A stretch of 64,000 bases of DNA, taken from assembly GCA_014360645.1 (NCBI GenBank), contig JACIXD010000014.1, positions 50,208 through 114,207 on the forward strand, read 5' to 3'. The position numbers were made by a program, and so were the translations under genes. Below the pieces are notes generated by a model. It had not been told where the DNA came from. It made no database searches and saw only the letters and a program-made list of their open reading frames with translations. This document shows, piece by piece, positions 62,820-64,000 of the stretch. Source of the stretch: Actinomycetota bacterium (GTDB taxonomy: Bacteria; Actinomycetota; Geothermincolia; Geothermincolales; RBG-13-55-18). Each line of letters begins with the position of its first letter. The first letter of the stretch is position 1.

Positions 62820-64000
62820 ATGGCCAAAATGGTGGATCTATCGAAAGAGGCCAGGGTAAGGCTTACCTGGATCGGGCATTACAAGAAGTACGGAAACGCA
62901 AGCGTCACCGCAAGAAGATTCGGAATATCAAGGAGTACCTTGTACAAGTGGGTAAAGAGGCATATCGAAAAGGGAGGGATCTTTTCGATCAACGGCTGAT
63001 TGCCAGGAGTACCTCGTACAAGTGGGCAAAGAGGCATATCGAAAGGGGCCCCATGGGCTTGGAGAGCCTCTCCCGGGCGCCCAAAAGGAAAAGGGCTTCC
63101 GCCGCCTTCTGGCATCAGGTGGAGCTCATCGTGGCCATAAGAAAGGAGCATCCCCGCTTAAGCAAGCACAAGATAGCAGTTATCCCGGCGAGGGATCACG
63201 GGATAACCCTCTCGATCATGATGCCGTCCTGTTAATGGCCGCTACCGAGGTTATCCCGGCGAGGGATTTGGGGACAACCCTCTCCTCCTCCGCCGCGGGA
63301 AGGATCACCAAGGGAATTGTTCAATATGTACCGCAAGGTGAAGGCATGCCATCTAAATTTTGTAGTGAACCCTCTTGCCGGAGAAGTATGTTCAATATGT
63401 ACCGCAAGGTGAAAGCATACCATCGCCTCTCCTCCTCCACCGTGGGAAGGATCACCAAGGGAATTGTTCAATATGTACCGCAAGGTGAAGGCATGCCATC
63501 TAAATTTTGTAGTGAACCCTCTTGCCGGAGAAGTATGTTCAATATGTACCGCAAGGTGAAAGCATACCATCGCCTCTCCTCCTCCACCGTGGGAAGGATC
63601 ACCAAGGGAATTGTTCAATATGTACCGCAAGGTGAAGGCATGCCATCTAAATTTTGTAGTGAACCCTCTTGCCGGAGAAGTATGTTCAATATGTACCGCA
63701 AGGTGAAAGCATACCATCGCCTCTCCTCCTCCACCGTGGGAAGGATCTTGAAGAGAAAGGGACTCTACAACCAGAGGATCTCGCGCAAGAAGGCAAAGGC
63801 CGCCAAGCGACGCATACGGCGCTTGTGAGCGGAGAGATGGACGGGTAAAGCCTTTCCCGGCTTCCTCGTCCAGCCAGACACCAAGCACTTGAGGTTCGGG
63901 GGGAAGAAGTTCTATCAGTTAACGGCCATAGACTGTTTTTCCCGCATCTCCTTCTGCCGCGTCTACTCCTCTGCCGGTTCTGCCTGTGCCCGGGCCTTCC
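62820..64000 (+). pseudogene. Transposase pseudogene broken by tandem duplications (runs off the window)
   Basis: The coding trace starts at ATG 62820 with MAKMVDLSKEARVRLTWIGH and a helix-turn-helix (GNASVTARRFGISRSTLYKW). It continues in another frame (SLSRAPKRKRASAAFWHQVE, IRKEHPRLSKHKIAVI), then in a third (SSSTVGRILKRKGLYNQRIS), and after an in-frame TGA at 63826 enters a DDE integrase core (PGFLVQPDTKHLRFGGKKFY, LTAIDCFSR). Family resemblance is to IS481-type transposases. The two frame changes are explained exactly by duplications of 74 bp (62931/63005) and 71 bp (63179/63250), each shifting the frame by +2; a 147-bp triplication keeps frame. Inactive. Confidence 0.85.
63280..63747 (+). 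repeat. 147-bp tandem repeat, three copies plus 27 bp
   Basis: Boundaries recur at 63280, 63427, 63574 and 63721. Inside each unit a 23-bp word starting TTCAATATGTACCGC occurs twice, giving six copies at 63320, 63391, 63467, 63538, 63614 and 63685 (alternating 71 and 76 bp). The units are AT-richer than the surrounding DNA and are inserted into the transposase trace between ...TTLSSS-like codons and VGRILKRKG. Confidence 0.9.

Overview
This 64 kb window is GC-rich bacterial chromosome, and every gene I can support lies on the + strand. The order tilS-hpt-ftsH-folE-folP-folB-folK-(DUF2520)-panC-panD-coaX is the arrangement known from Actinomycetota such as Mycobacterium. A V-type ATPase replaces the usual F-type in this window, and two secreted proteins carry a repeated ~100-residue domain of the WYLAEG type. 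Together these suggest a deep-branching, probably anaerobic actinobacterial lineage (for example Geothermincolia/OPB41-like). The taxon is inference.

Layout. 0.5-6.4 kb: catabolic or housekeeping enzymes (D-2-hydroxyacid dehydrogenase, TPP-dependent decarboxylase/synthase-like enzyme, YjbQ, SAM hydroxide adenosyltransferase, a small Cys-rich protein, a thiolase). 6.5-17.2 kb: a cobalamin block behind a promoter, a cobalamin riboswitch and an intrinsic terminator: cobU, cobT, cobS, cbiB, cobD, btuF, btuC, btuD, cobQ. It combines corrinoid uptake with late assembly; no corrin-ring genes are present here. 17.8-34.2 kb: a CapA-like protein, then tRNA-lysidine synthase, HPRT, FtsH, a histidine-kinase ATPase fragment, folate genes, a membrane-anchored cyclophilin, pantothenate genes, nadABC and coaX. 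34.2-43.3 kb: a V-type ATPase operon (G/H, I, K, E, C, F, A, B, D) behind a near-consensus promoter. 43.3-45 kb: an intergenic region full of repeats, then murA.

45-62.4 kb is an accessory surface/secretion region. A subtilisin-like protease with four WYLAEG-type repeats lies on the left. A large secreted beta-propeller protein with the same type of C-terminal domain lies on the right. Between them are three tandem paralogous genes of about 960-980 codons. Each encodes one N-terminal transmembrane helix followed by about 35-40 short helical repeats of 23 or 26 residues with LDP and NxN turn motifs. I do not recognise this family. It is the best candidate for an undescribed system. Its leader holds three direct repeats at 11 bp spacing that resemble a Pho box, and a stretch with strong potential for RNA structure. 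A relic of a fourth copy's 5' end sits between the first and second genes.

62.4-64 kb: a transposase pseudogene taken apart by tandem duplications of 74, 71 and 147 bp; it runs off the window. A 27-bp palindromic REP-like repeat occurs after or within the 3' ends of cobT, cobS and the last ATPase gene.
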